NCBI GenBank assembly: GCA_023213395.1
Contig: CM041465.1
Span: forward strand, 13,082,001 to 13,146,000
Source: Cycas panzhihuaensis
Lineage: Eukaryota > Cycadophyta
Length of the DNA: 64,000 nucleotides
Direction of reading: 5' to 3'
Shown here: in pieces, positions 12,734 to 24,600 of the stretch
Layout: each line of letters opens with the position of its first letter
Position numbering within the stretch: position 1 is the first letter of the stretch
Position numbers and translations under genes: made by a program
Notes under the pieces: generated by a model
The model's database searches: none
What the model was told of the DNA's origin: nothing
The model's input: the letters and a program-made list of their open reading frames with translations, nothing else

Positions 12734-13910
12734 TAAATCCATAGGAAAGGATGATAGCTGTAACTATAAAAGATAAGCAAATGGTACCCTTTCTCAAGGA
12801 AAGAATATTGAAAGAGAAGAGATCCATGCAAAGTATGATGAGTCCTAAGGTCAGAATAATACAAACAACTACCCAGCAAGAGGATAGGAGAAACCTATGG
12901 TAAGGCAACAAGGCTCATGGAGGGTGTGGCCTAAAGAAGGGAGAGGTGATGATGCAAGGACTTTATTGTTTAGGCCTAAGGTTTATTAAAAACCTAATAG
13001 GGAACTCAAATGGGAGGATGAGATTTTTCCAGGCAATAAAAGTGCTAATTTAGTTGTGAAATAGAAAATTAGTGTATTAATATGAATTTAAGGAGTATAA
13101 ACACTAATATAGTTTTGAATAGGTAAGTTATAGGGATAAAAGGCTTCCCTAGGAAGAGGTTGAAAACTATCATAGAAAGGTTAAAAAATTATCATTATTA
13201 CTTATAAAATAGTATCTAGGAGTTGAAGATAAATTAGGCACTTAAGAAAGCCAGAACAGACCTAAAGATATGGATTTGATGGCTCAATCAAAATAGAAAA
13301 AGGCCAAAGAGCTCTAGGAAGCCTACCAAAGTAGGATAAATAAAAGTAAGTTGGTTAAGAATGTGAAACTTATTTTTACCATTACCAGCTTGATTAGCTT
13401 AGAAAATCCCTCTCCTACCTCCATTTTCCCTTACCTACTCAAGATTGCTAAGGAAGATCTAACCATCAGAGTGTCACATGGGCAAAGTTGTCAGGATCGT
13501 GGGATAGTTAAGGCATTAGTGAGAGTGGATCCAATGAGTGGATCCTACCTTTAACTTTATTTTTTATTAGTTTTATCTTAATGTTTTTCGGTAGTTAAAT
13601 AGTGCCCATCTTAATATTTTGGGACCTAACATAACTTATTTAAGAACTTGTAAGAGATTAGACTAGGGTTTGTAGGTACCTTGGTCCTGATGGACTTGTC
13701 TTTGGTCCAAAGAAGGGTAATTTTAGGAGTAAATTTTAAATTTTAGTGTAGAAAAGTTAGTATTGTAATATTTTCTATAGCACCACATATATAGATATAG
13801 TATCATAGAAAAAACTACAACACAAAGAGAGCAAACTATTGGTTTACTCATGGTACTACAAACTTTGGACTTTTAAAATTTTTACTCAAATTTAATCTAT
13901 TTTCATTTGC

Positions 13911-13953
<43 letters not shown>

Positions 13954-13969
13954 TTATCCCATTGACTAA
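12734..13969. other. Element A spacer between RNase H and PMD gene, with (GA)n
   Basis: Corresponds to 50761-51939 of element B, the presumed promoter side of the PMD gene. It contains a pure GA microsatellite at 13914-13952. No domain recognised in the short open frames. Confidence 0.45.
13914..13952. repeat. (GA)n microsatellite
   Basis: About 19 uninterrupted GA units immediately upstream of the PMD homology in element A. Confidence 0.95.
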
Positions 13970-15540
13970 TAGGTGGTTGACTGATGATATTTTGGTTGGA
14001 TTCTAGGATGTTATGGAAGTGGACAACTATAAAAATATCAGGGCACCAATACTAGCATTAGCAGAGTTGACGACTGGTGAAGATTGAGACATATTAAGAC
14101 AATGAAATTTGCTAAGGATCATCTCATCGTAATAGTATACCATTGATCAAGTAATTTTGATAGATATTATATCACATTAGGAATGAAAACATTATGTCTT
14201 CCACCTCCCATGAGTTGGAGACTTGATGATCATCCATCTAATGTATGAAGTATTTTAGGCATCCCAACAAGTAGAGTTCTAGTTGTGGTGAGGATGTTAC
14301 CCAGTACTGATGCAACACATTAGGAAACAACCCATTTATCCTATGGCAAGGGCCACTGGGATAGGCAAGGAGCTTCCATTAGGACTATCATGATATCACA
14401 TATTCCTCAATTAAGGAATTTGATTACTTTTACTATTTTGTTCTAAATTTCCTAAAAATAAAATTACAGGGATGTCCCAAGAGGGTGGATGGAGACCATC
14501 CATCACTACAAGGGTAGGCATAGGTTTGATTATGCTACTCTAATAGAAGCCAATATCATGGTGTAGCTAGATCAGATACAGGCTATAGGACGAGGTTACT
14601 TCTCTTACTATTCCTTACTCTAGTGCTGGTTCTTTGACCACTTTAGGGGAGAAGGTCTACTGGTAGGCCCGAAGCTAGTATCAACTAATGGACATCTCAT
14701 CCATTGATGGCCATCTCATTTTAGGAGGATTAAAGAGCCAAAGTAGGTCAGGAGATTAGTGGCTACCATATCACTAGATTTCCTAACTCTAGATGACTAT
14801 GTGCATTGATAATATTGCACCATCCATTAGGATAGTGATGAGGAGGGGGAGAGAGTTGTAGTAGAGCTAAGAGATGAGGCTGGTAAAGGATAGGTAGTTG
14901 TCAGTCCTAAGGGAGACAAGGCTATGGTTGCTATCGGTGAGGAGGCCATGGATATTGTAGGAGAGGAGATTCTAAGAGTTTATGAGGAGGTGACATTAGG
15001 AGTATTGGCTACACACCCTTTCCATTTTTAGCTATGGCCTTTATTCTTATCTATTTATTGATTGATCTTTAGTATTGCTTTTATAACAACATCCATATTA
15101 ACATACAAGTTTTCCTGACTGATAAGAGAGGGAATCGCAATGAAGATAATCAATAGAGTGGTGGTTGACCTCTTCCCCTAGGTATATGTAGAGGAATAGC
15201 CTCCAATAGTGGATAGTATAAGAGCCAAAGTTAGCATGACCATACACTATTATATTTACTCCCCTTCTAAGGGTTAAGGACATATGGGCTATGAAGGCCC
15301 AAGAGGGCCAAACATAGTGGGATCATTTATAGGCTTAGGTGAGAGAGTTAGAGGCTTAGTTAGGAGAGGGAGTGGCCTACATAGTAACTACACCTATATA
15401 GGGGGTTTTAGAGGCCAAAGTGAGGACCATTGTCTTAGAGTCATAGCTCCAAGATGACCATGTATGATTATTTGAGATATGAGGAGAGCAAGATCAACTC
15501 CAAGTGTAGTATGCTAGCCTAGTAGATAAAATGGCCACTA
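13970..15540 (+). pseudogene. Antisense PMD (plant mobile domain) gene of element A
   Basis: Lies on the + strand, opposite to the element. The N-terminal half reads through 'HYVFHLPP' (about 14190) and 'SILGIPTS' (14252-14275), the core of the PMD/aminotransferase-like fold. The middle reads 'L-x-CWFFDHFR' around 14618-14650, against 'LLQCWFLDHFG' in B. The downstream part has 'WAMKAQEG' (about 15285) and 'YASLVDKMATRSS' (about 15510), matching the coiled-coil exon of B. One stop replaces the Gln of LQCWF (TAG at 14621-14623), as expected for CAG-to-TAG. It shares the order of parts with B, so it was present in their common ancestor. It could not make a full protein today. Confidence 0.7.
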
Positions 15541-16665
15541 GATCATCGTGAATGTATATGATGACTCCCTCCCATAGGAAACAAAGGGACGAGAGCCATG
15601 TACAATATAAGGAGAGTAAGGGTAGGACCTTGCAATGATCTAAGAGGAGTCTCAGGGTGACCTAAACCCCAAGGCAAAGGCCACAATAGCTAGAAGGTGA
15701 TACTCCATGACCATCTCCATAGGCAGCTCCAAGGATTTATGTATGATGATTTATTTTGATTAGAGGAAAGCGTGAACCTCTAGGGGGTTCCCATACCATG
15801 CATGAGGATGATTATACACCCCTTGTAAGGATTTTGGCTTACTATAACACATTGTACTAATGCATTATTGTACCATTATTTGATGATTATATATATATAG
15901 ATGGGGACCAACTTGGTAGCCCTTTTAATATGAGTTGTATTTTTTATTGATAGATATAGACATATGTTGGTTGTTTAGCTTATGTTTGTTGCCATTGTTT
16001 TATTTCATCCACAACTTAGAGCTCAAATATTAGGTATATACAATTACCCTGGTTTGTTGAGGTATCTCATGTGACACTCAGGTAGAGAGATTGCATGCCC
16101 TTCAAAGGTGAGGGTAGCGATCTTAGCTACTATCTCTGTACAAAGGAAAGAGCTCAATATTGAGAGAAGGACCTCACATTGAGGTGCTCACACCTAAGAC
16201 AAAAGAAAACTAGGCTCTCTTAGAGCTCAAAGTACAATCAAGGGCATTAGAAGAAAAAGGACATGATGGGCATAGATAACCCAAAAGTCTTTAAAGGGTG
16301 ATAGCTTTTATTATTATTTGCTCTTTTTCAGTGGAAAATTGTATTTGTAGTTGAATAAAACTACCCCCATAGAGCTCTATCTCACTTATGCTTGTGGATT
16401 AGCAGGGAGATCATATGCAAGCATAGGGATATCTCCCTTATGGGGGAAATTCCACCACTCACAGGATGAAAGAATGCTTGATTTGTTGAGAAGGGGGATG
16501 GATTTCTCATGGGAAGATATTGTTGCCCCTTATAATGAGTAAAAGCATCATAAAGCTTGAATATTTTCCATGACCCCTATAAGGATAATCAACATCATAG
16601 ACAAAGGATAGTTTAGGCTCATTTTGGAGTAGAGGTGAGTTGCCCCTTTTTCCATTAGGGAGTAA
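15541..16665. other. Convergent 3' region of element A
   Basis: Lies between the end of the PMD homology (+) and the end of the integrase (-). It holds a short AT run followed by GGGGACCAACTTGGTAGCCC (15903-15922), a stem that has a counterpart in B (48690-48706). No other domain seen. Confidence 0.5.
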
Positions 16666-16669
16666 AGGG

Positions 16670-17750
16670 GTCAACCATAGAACTTTTTTAGGAAATTTTC
16701 ATTTATAGCCTTGTCAAACTTGAGTCCCTTGAATATGGTGATCCTATATATGTTGTTGTCAATGCTCTTAAAAACTACAAAAGGGTCCATCCATTTGGGG
16801 CTGAATATAGCCAATCGATTATATAAATATTCCAACTTGAGGACTTGGTCCCTAGGGCTTAAGGGATGAGGGAGCATCTGCTTCTCATGCATCCTTTGTG
16901 CCCTAGCTTTGGATGATAAATTAGCTTAGTATATTGCCAAGCATTTTTCATCCAAAGCTTCAAGGTCAAGGAGGCAAGCTTAGCATTGCCATTCCTTATC
17001 AAAAAACCCTTTGAGGGATATCCTTAAGGAAGGAATTTTGATTTCTAAGGGTAATACCACTTCAAACCCATATACTAGTGAGAATAGAGTCATTCCTATG
17101 GCAATTTGGATTAAAATTTAGTAATCCTAAAAGGCTAAATAAAGCTAAATATACTAATCCTTTTGGGATTAGGCAATGGTGTTCTTGAGAATATTAATTA
17201 AGGTTTTATTAAAGGTGTTAATTTAGCCATTAGCCTTAGGGTAATAAGGGAATAAGGTCTTATGAGAGATTTTGAATCTCTCGCAAAGCTCATGCATCTC
17301 TTTATTACAAAACAAGGTTCCATTTTTCATAATGAGGATATTGGGGACTCTAAATTGGTAGATAATATGCTGATACATAAAGGTGGAAATAATTTTGCCT
17401 ATTATTAAAGATAAGAAGATGGCCTCAACCCATTCAGTAAAATTCTCTCTAGTGATTAAAATGAATTTTTTTTAGTCTAAGGAAGGTGGAGTAATGGCTC
17501 CAATCAAATCTAATCCCTATTGAGAGAATGACCATGGAGAGACTACTTCATCCAGTACCTTGGAAGGCTAGTGAATGATGTTGGTGTGCTCTTGGCAATG
17601 GCAATAATGTTGAGCGTAAGCATGGGCATCCTTAAACAATGTTGGCTAGTAGTATCCCATATGCAAGATCCTTTAGGCCATTGATTAGGCTCTAAAATAA
17701 CCTCTATAAACACCACTATGGCATTCATGAAGGTTCTGGTTAGTCTCATC
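16670..17750 (-). pseudogene. Integrase remnant (element A)
   Basis: Three zones match the integrase of B on the - strand. The zinc-binding start reads 'HECHSGVYRGYF' then 'SMA-RILHMGYY' (17740-17610). The core keeps 'GLDLIGAIT' (near 17510) but reads 'ILIMKNGT' where B has ITDNGT (Asp to Lys at 17325-17327), and the catalytic Glu is also lost (near 17240). The C-terminal piece keeps 'DQVLKLEYLYNRLAIF' to 'NENFLKKFYG' (16892-16674). Integrase would insert the cDNA into the chromosome; this copy cannot. Confidence 0.8.
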
Positions 17751-18179
17751 TAGGTTGACACAATGAAGGAGGATTCCATTGAATGATTGATTATACAATA
17801 TGTCCTCTTTGAAGAAGTATTACCAAGTGGAGGCCCTCACACACGACTTGATTTTATGGCTAGCATTAGTAGGGTATTATTATTGAATTAGGTAATTAAC
17901 TATGACTCCATACCATTCACTATTAGCCAATAGATGGCCATTAGTATGTTGAAGGACTAGAAAAGGTTTGTCAAGTAATGAGTCATTAATCAAAACCTTA
18001 GGAGAATTTGACATGTGAGCATCTGCCAACTGTTCTATAATGATCATTCCTTTCTTGGACTTTTAGTTAATGATATTCAGATTATACTCTTGAAGGTGGA
18101 TGGCCCGTTTACCAGTCCCTCCTACTAAGTAAAATCAATTTAGAAGGTATCTTAAGGGATTGGATGAGATGATCACATA

Positions 18180-18400
18180 AGTAGTGTTACCAAGGAGGTA
18201 ATGTCTAAACTTTTTAGTGGCATAAACTAGTGCTAGGCATTCTTTTTTAGTTGGTTAATAGTTTATCTCTACTACAACAAGCATGTAACTGATGGAAGAG
18301 ATGGCCCATTTAATTTTAGAATCATCCACTTAGGCTAGCATATCCCTCAATGATTCATTGGTTACCAGCATATATAGGATAAAAGGATGATAGAAAAGGG
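18180..18400 (-). pseudogene. Ty3-type RNase H remnant (element A)
   Basis: The - strand reads 'VTNESLRDMLA' and then 'ATKKFRHYLLGN' (18225-18185), parallel to the domain at 46500-46740 in B. The usual first catalytic Asp of Ty3-type RNase H is absent in both copies. Confidence 0.65.
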
Positions 18401-19470
18401 TAGAGGCCAAGATAGGAGTTGATACAAGTGTTCATTTGAGCTTTTTAAAGGCTTCTTGGACCCTAGGGTCCAAACAAGAGGAGCCTTCTCCTTCATCTAG
18501 TTGGTTAAAGGTTTGGCATATGTGGTAAAGTTTTCCAGAAAATGTCTCAAAAAACCTAGTCTCTGCAAGAATGACTTGATTTATCATTGCATTCTTAAGG
18601 GAGGCATCTCAACTATCACCTTGACCTTATTAGGGATTAGCTTGGATTCCTTGTTTAGAAATGAGGAACCCTAAAAGTTTGCTAGCCATCATTGTAAAGA
18701 TACATTTGAGTAGATTTAGGCTAACGTGGTATTTGTAGCATTTAGTAAAAATTGCTTTAAGGTCTATAAGGTCATCAACCCTCTTTCAGGAAAGGCCCAT
18801 CGTGTCATCCATAAAAACTTTAAGTCCTATTAATGAGATCATGGAATATAAATTGCATGGCTATTTGGTAGGTAGTGCTAGCATTTTTTAAACCAAATGG
18901 CATAGCTTTGTATGTAAACATCCCCCAAGGAGTGGTGAAGGCCATCTAATGCTAGATCTTAGGAGATATTTATATTTGGTTATAATCATAGAAGCCATAT
19001 ATTAAAGAAATAACTTCAAAACTAATAGTACAATCAATGATTTGATGAATGAATGGAAGAGAAAAGTTGTCCTTAAGACATGCATTATTAGTGTCTCTAA
19101 ATTCAATGCAAATTTTGATGGCCCTATTCTTCTTAGCAATGGGAACAATGTTAGAAACACATCTAGGGTAATTGATGGAAGTAATAAGGCTTGCATCTAG
19201 TAGCTTTTTAACTTCTATTTTAATTGTAGCAAATAATTTTGGGTGTAAAGAGCATTTCTTTTGTCTCATAGGATGAGTACTCAGGATGGCAATAAGGTTG
19301 TAAGTAATGATTCTAGGGTCTATACCCTTCATATTGAAATAGCCCCATGCAAAAACATCACAAAACTCTTAAAACAACTAGGTATACTCCTTTATTTCTT
19401 AAGGAGAGCATTCTTCTCTAACCTTAATGACCTTAATAGGGGCGAGGATGATGTCCTTTATTACCCCTAC
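18401..19470 (-). pseudogene. Reverse transcriptase remnant (element A)
   Basis: The longest intact stretch (19332-18970) begins 'MKGIDPRIITYNL' and contains 'KLLDASLITSINYPR', 'VPIAKKNRAIKICIEFRDTN' and 'CLKDNFSLPFIHQIID', the standard fingers of a Ty3 RT. The active-site box reads F-M-D-D (Asp-Asp at 18809-18804). Stops and frameshifts follow. It copies the element RNA into DNA in intact relatives. Next on the - strand is the RNase H. Confidence 0.85.
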
Positions 19471-20399
19471 GCACATGGAATTCCCTTCCTTAAAGTGGAA
19501 GGGATCTTGGTCAACTAGTAGATATAGAGGAGTCATTGATTAGTTTAGACTAGCAGGGATGATCTAATAGCCAAACACTTCCAAAAACTAAGCGTGTGGT
19601 GTGTAGAAGGTCAGTTAGGTGTGGCTTCCACTAGATGCTCCAACAAGGATTTATCATTCTTAAAGTAATCTACCCTATATATAGTCTTGCTAAGTGGAGG
19701 TTGGGAAGTAAGCAGGGGGTGATAGGCCCATAACAATCATCCAACTAGTTAATATAGTGGGGGGACTCCTCTAAAGAGTTAGAGTGCACCCTCTTATGAT
19801 GTTGTATCCTATTTCATGGTGGAAAATGTTAACTAGGGTTAAGATCCTAAATGATAGACCCATCATGAGAGAAGAGAGACTTCACATCCTCATCATCTTT
19901 AGGGGGTAATAAGGGTTGAGTGGATTTAATAGGAGAATATGAATGAGCAGGTTGGGGGTCCATACATTTTAGTAGGTAGATAATACATGGGCATTAAAAT
20001 GAAATAGGAGGAGGCTCTACTATGTCATCTAAGTGAAGGTCCTCCATCCTAGTATAGGTCCCATGCTAGGACATCAAACCCATGAAGGTACAAGGGGGAT
20101 GCTCCCTTCACATGTTAAGAAGGGAGATTCAATGGGAGGATTCCTCATGGTCATCGTCAAACTCTTGGTCACTCACGGCATCTAAATATCCATAGCTCCC
20201 TACATCGATGCGGGTAAAATGAATCAAATTTGGTTGAGAGAGATGTGCATCCCCCTCTTCTTAGGGGTTTTCAATATCAATAGATTTGGTAAGTGATGGG
20301 TCAAATAGATCCTCAACCTTATCAACTATCCCAAAGATTACTTAGCATGGTTGATGTGGTAGTAAGCAATAACCTTTATTTACCCTTCATAAGCAAACT
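19471..20399 (-). pseudogene. Protease-RT linker of element A
   Basis: Corresponds to 44680-45530 of B, the poorly conserved linker between protease and RT. The acidic and Ser/Pro-rich composition is similar, but stops are frequent. No catalytic motif is expected here. Confidence 0.5.
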
Positions 20400-20504
20400 T
20401 GAGTTTCCCCCACCTAGAAGAGTGAATAACTCCCATTCAATCAAGCCATAGGTGACCTAATAAGAGGTTATAGTCCATGTCAATATCAAGGACCATAATA
20501 TTCG
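20400..20504 (-). pseudogene. Protease of element A, 3' part (left of the copia insertion)
   Basis: The - strand reads 'IMVLDIDMDYNLLLGHLWLD', parallel to 'VVLDVDVDYNLLLGHPWLNQ' in B. This is the end of the aspartic protease. It is separated from the first half (28110-28330) by the copia element; the break falls inside the domain. Confidence 0.85.
20500..20504. repeat. Target-site duplication ATTCG (left)
   Basis: ATTCG directly before the copia LTR; the same five bases follow the right LTR at 28110-28114. Confidence 0.9.
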
Positions 20505-20802
20505 TGAAAAGAGTGGATCTATCCTTCATCTCCATGCACTAAACACAAAGGCAAAATATGGGAGCAAGAGAGACTTGAGAGAAAGAAAGTAGCTCTCACA
20601 AAATGGGGAGGTAAGAATGAATCTCCTCCACTGAGCTTTACTTTTATATTGAGAGAGGGAGCATTTGAGTTAGGTGAAATGAAATTACACATAATGCACA
20701 TGAAAGTGCATTTCACTTAAGTGATCTAATTTAAAGTTCACTTAAGTCCCTTTTTCGAAATAATCAACTAATGTAATGACCTTATGTCATTAACCCTTTT
20801 CA
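20505..20802 (-). repeat. Copia 3' LTR (298 bp)
   Basis: On the + strand it begins TGAAAAGAG and ends CCCTTTTCA, giving TG...CA termini with an inverted TGAAAAG/CTTTTCA pair. It matches 27812-28109 with eight visible mismatches. An imperfect dyad (AAGTGCATTTCACTTAAG) lies in it. Confidence 0.93.
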
Positions 20803-20816
20803 ATCTCCCCCTTAAT
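20803..20816 (-). promoter_or_regulatory. Copia polypurine tract
   Basis: The - strand reads ATTAAGGGGGAGAT directly before the 3' LTR. It is the plus-strand priming site. Confidence 0.85.
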
Positions 20817-21288
20817 GGTAGAAGGTCATTTCATTCTATTTTATTCTATCCTATGAGGTCTTCATTTGAGCCTCTTACAAAGCAAACTAGTATGATACTT
20901 TTATGGGAAACCCTCATGGGGAAGAAAACCCACAAATTTTCTAATCTACTAACCTAGCTCAGGCAGCTCTTTAAATGTAGCCAGATAGCCAATCAGTACA
21001 ATAAATTTTGTAGCTAAAATCTACTGAGTCTCCATATACCATTTGGTCATCCCCCATGCCCTTTCGGGTTTTCACAGGTTCTGATTTTCCAAAATGATAC
21101 AACCCTTATCCTTTCGTGCCCACATGGGGTTTTCACGAATGGGATAGAGCAGAGACTTACTCTTGTCCTTCTACACCCATAAGGGGTTTGCACGAAGGAG
21201 ACAGAGTATGATGGTCCTATTGTCATCTCCTTCAATCAGTCAGAGATGGAGGCCCTAAGGCCGAGTTGCTTTCAGAATCGCTCAAACT
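20817..21288 (-). repeat. Copia 3' untranslated region with 50-57 bp tandem units
   Basis: Three imperfect tandem units start near 21060, 21110 and 21167. Each has a CCC...GGGG core flanked by TTCGTG/CACGAA-type arms, clearest in unit two (21113-21139). Copia 3' regions often carry such repeats. The rest of the stretch has no recognised domain. Confidence 0.65.
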
Positions 21289-22970
21289 TCACCCTCTTGA
21301 TGGTTTGGTGAAGATATCACCACTTGATCTGGCGTGGCAAGACTCCAATTGAATTGTGCCATCATGAACTAGTTCTCTAATCCTGTGGACTTTTGTGCTT
21401 ATATGTTTGGTACGATCATGAAATACAGGATTTTTAGCCATCTGGATTGTAGATTGATTATCTACATGTAAGCTAGTAGAACTTGTTTGGGTGACATTTA
21501 ATGTATTCAATAATTTTCTAAGCCATATCACCTCCTTGCTTGTCTCGAAGCGATGAATGTACTCACCAAAGAGCTTGAGTCTGCAACTATCTTCTGCCAT
21601 CTAGATCTCCATGATATTGGTGTTGTTCCAAGAAACGTTACGCACTGCACGTAGATCTTCTTGTGTCTTTATCTCCGCAAAGTCCGAGTGCATGTATGCA
21701 TAAAGTTTAAATTCTGCATTAGGTTCATACAACAGACCATATTTGCTAGTTGTCTTTAGGTACCTCAACACTCATATTGCAGCTTGCCAATGATTCTGCT
21801 TAGGATTTATCATGAATCTTGCAAGAATACTGACAGAGTGTGCAATATCTGGCCTTATGTTGGTAGTATAGATGAGACTACCTACAAGTTGCCTGTAGAG
21901 TGTTGTGTCTGCCTCCCTATTGTCACCATCAACTGAGAGCTTAATATTAGGCTCCATAGGTGTATCCATTGGTCGAGCACCTTCCAACTAAAACTTTGTC
22001 AGAAGATCGTTGATATATTTTTCTTGGGAGAGAAAGATTTTGCCATCCTTTTGAGTTACTTCAATTCCCAAGTAATATTTCATCAACCTGAGGTTAGATA
22101 ATTCAAAAGTTTTAGCAAGGTCCTTCTTCAGCTGGCTGATTACCTATTCACTATTCCCCGTTATAAGCATGTCATCCATAAAGACTAAGAGGTAAGTGAC
22201 TTTATCATTTTGGCGCTTGATGAATAATGTTGCATCAATATCTTGATAGTCACAAACCTCATATCCAAGTTGCTTCATTCTTTCAGACAACTTGGTAAAC
22301 TAAACACGAGGGGCTTGCTTTAAGTTGTACAAGGACTTTTTGAGCCTACAAACTTTATGCTCCTGACCGTCAATCTCGTATCCTTCTGGCTGAGCCATGT
22401 AAATCTCTTCTTTAAGGTCCCCATTGAGAAATGTGGCCTTAACATCAAGTTGGTGGATTTTCCAACCCTGTTGAGCAGCCAAGGCTATAAGAGTTCTGAT
22501 TGTAGGCCACTTGGTTGTAGGAGCAAAGATTTCAGTGTAGTCAATACCTTCCCTTTGTGTGAATCCTTTGCTACCAACCTCGCCTTGTGTTTTTCTAGGG
22601 TGCCATCTGATCTATACTTGTTTTTGAACACCCATTTATTTTGAACTACCTTTCTTCCAAGTGGTAGATCAACAAGCTCCCATGTACCGTTCTTAATAAG
22701 AGATTAATACTCTTCGTTCATGTCATTTCTCCAAGCTGCATGCTTTACAACTTCTTGGTACGTTAGGGGCTCTTCATTAAGAGCAAGATGCGATCACCGG
22801 GTTCAAGCTCAACGGAAAGTGATTCATGCATCCTTGCTCTATGGGCACTTCTAATGCCAGTTTTGCCTACCTCATCTGGTCGCATGTCCTTGTGTAGCTG
22901 GTAGGCTTCATGAAAACCTCAAGTTGGGAATGAGGTTTTCATTTCCACAACCTCTTGATCTTCATTTTGA
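21289..22970 (-). pseudogene. Copia reverse transcriptase and RNase H
   Basis: The - strand translation runs through 'GFTQREGIDYTEIFAPT' (near 22550), 'LDVKATFLNGDLKEEIYM', 'GYEIDGQEHKVCRLKKSLYN', the catalytic 'FMDDMLI' (near 22170) and 'YLGIEVTQKDGKIFLSQEKY'. It continues with 'GSLIYTTNIRPDIAHSVSIL' and RNase H pieces ending 'HVDNQSTIQMAKNPVFH' and 'SSGDIFTKP', the normal end of copia pol. At least four in-frame stops break it (for example after 'QAPRV' and after 'QAAI'). The domain copies element RNA to DNA. Confidence 0.92.
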
Positions 22971-23498
22971 TCTTGAAAAGGATCATGTGAAATATTTGGC
23001 ACAGAGGAAGTTGACGATGCTAGAGAAGATGGGCCAGCCACAGATGTTGGAGAAGATGATCCTTCTGCTATGGCTTTGCCTTTGTCAACTTCGCTGTTCA
23101 TAAATGATGGTGCTAGATGTGTACACATTGGATTGGAGTCATAGCTTGTATCCTCCAAGGCTCTATTGTCAGATTCCAAGATTTTAAGCAACTGTTTAGC
23201 ATCTCCCCCCCTAAATTTTGGAATCTGGACATCAAATTCAATAGCATCATTAAATCAGTATGAAGGCATCTTAGAGTCAAGTCTGAGTAATTGATCTTCA
23301 GTCTCTGCAAAAAATAACATCTCTAGTGATGATGATTTTACGCTCTGAAGGTATAAAAACCTCGTATCCCTTTTTGTCCATAGGGTATCCGACAAAGATG
23401 CTTTTGATGGCTCTATCTTGGAGCTTATTTCTATGTTCCTACAAAATATGAGCATAACAAGTAGAGCCAAAAATTTTGAAGTGGGAGATAGAGGGGGT
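22971..23498 (-). pseudogene. Copia integrase C-terminal and linker to RT
   Basis: Contains the Ser/Thr-rich acidic linker ('SSSPTSVAGPSSLASSTSSV') typical of the poorly conserved region between integrase and RT, and the chromodomain-free copia integrase tail. Frame changes are visible between about 23190 and 23500. Confidence 0.7.
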
Positions 23499-24130
23499 TT
23501 ATCCATACCACATTTCATGTGGAGAGAGGCCGAGCTTGGAGGGACTAACAGTGTTGATGCAATACACAGCAATCCAGATAGCCTTAGCCCAAAGATAGAT
23601 AGGGACATTCTTATATACCAGCATAGCATGAGCCATATTCATGATGGTCCTATTCATGCGCTTGGCAACTCCATTTTGCTGGGGTGTACCTGCAACAGTG
23701 GTCTGATGTTTGATTCTATGTTGACGTAGGTACGATTCAAACTCATTGGATGTGTACTCACCACCATTGTCAGTCCTGAGTATTTTGATCTTGAATCCAG
23801 ATTCATTTTCCATGTGGGCCTTGAAAGCTTGAAACATAGAAAAAGCTTCATCTTTCTTTGCAAGAAAAGTAACCCATACTTTCTTGGTAAAATCATCAAT
23901 GAAAGTAATATAGTACCACTTCTGTTTGATAGAAGGGATGGGCATAGGACCGCATATATCTGAGTGTACAAGCTGCAAAGGTTGGCTAGATTTCCACTGA
24001 CTATGAGGAAAGGGTTATCTTTAAGATTTAGCAATAATACATGCTTCACATTTAAAGGGCTTAGAGGGGAACTTAGGGAAACCAGGAAGCGTGTCTTGTA
24101 GTACTCTTAAGCGATCAATTTTGATATGGC
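23499..24130 (-). pseudogene. Copia integrase core
   Basis: A GAG-pre-integrase zinc motif (LWHARMGH ... CEAC, 24150-24030) precedes the core. The core shows 'LVHSDICGPMP' (first Asp), 'KILRTDNGGEYTSNEF' (second Asp) and 'QQNGVAKRMNRTIMNMA' (near 23660). In relatives the last motif reads ...VAERxNRT, so the catalytic Glu is Lys here (one G-to-A on the - strand). A stop lies just after 'IIAKS'. 'AVYCINTVSPSKLGLSPHEM' follows as expected for the fold. The enzyme would join cDNA to target DNA; this copy should be inactive. Confidence 0.92.
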
Positions 24131-24600
24131 CCATACGAGCATGCCATAGAGCTGCTTGGGACAACTTTTGAGGAGTCAGGGTTGTGGTAAAAATAAATTC
24201 ATCATCAACATAGTGGGCTTCAGAGGATGGTGAGCCAGTTAGGTGAAAAAGTTTACCATCAAGAATTCCGGTCATAACCACAGCATTTGAAGGAGGGTGA
24301 ATGACACAGAGAGTTTGAATGTTTGTAGTTACACTCAGATCAAATCCATGAGAGACAAGGGTGGATAGGGAGAGAAGATTCTGCTTCAGAGTAGGAATAT
24401 ATAAAACATCAACAAGTGTAAAATATGGAAGGCCTGGGAGTTTCAGGCAAACAGTTCCAAGCCCTTCGACTGGCTGAGATGATTTGTCAGCCATGTGTAC
24501 AACACCACGAACTTCAGAGTCAAAATCTTGAAAGAACTGGCGATGACAAGTCATGTGTTATGTTGCTCCAGTATCCATGATCCACGATGAAGTATTTGAG
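24131..24600 (-). pseudogene. Copia aspartic protease
   Basis: The active site reads 'SWIMDTGAT' just upstream of an in-frame TAA, followed by 'HMTCHRQFFQDF' (24560-24520). Next come 'GLGTVCLKL' and 'VLYIPTLKQNLLSLSTLVSH', typical of plant copia proteases. The D-T-G triad is intact, but the stop separates it from the rest of the frame (24554-24021). Confidence 0.9.

Noticed and set aside
16351-16542. 63-residue + frame with a start codon
   Set aside because: Lies in the convergent 3' region of A; no domain and no match in B.
23418-23729. 103-residue frame on the + strand over copia integrase
   Set aside because: The - strand carries the integrase motifs; this is a shadow.
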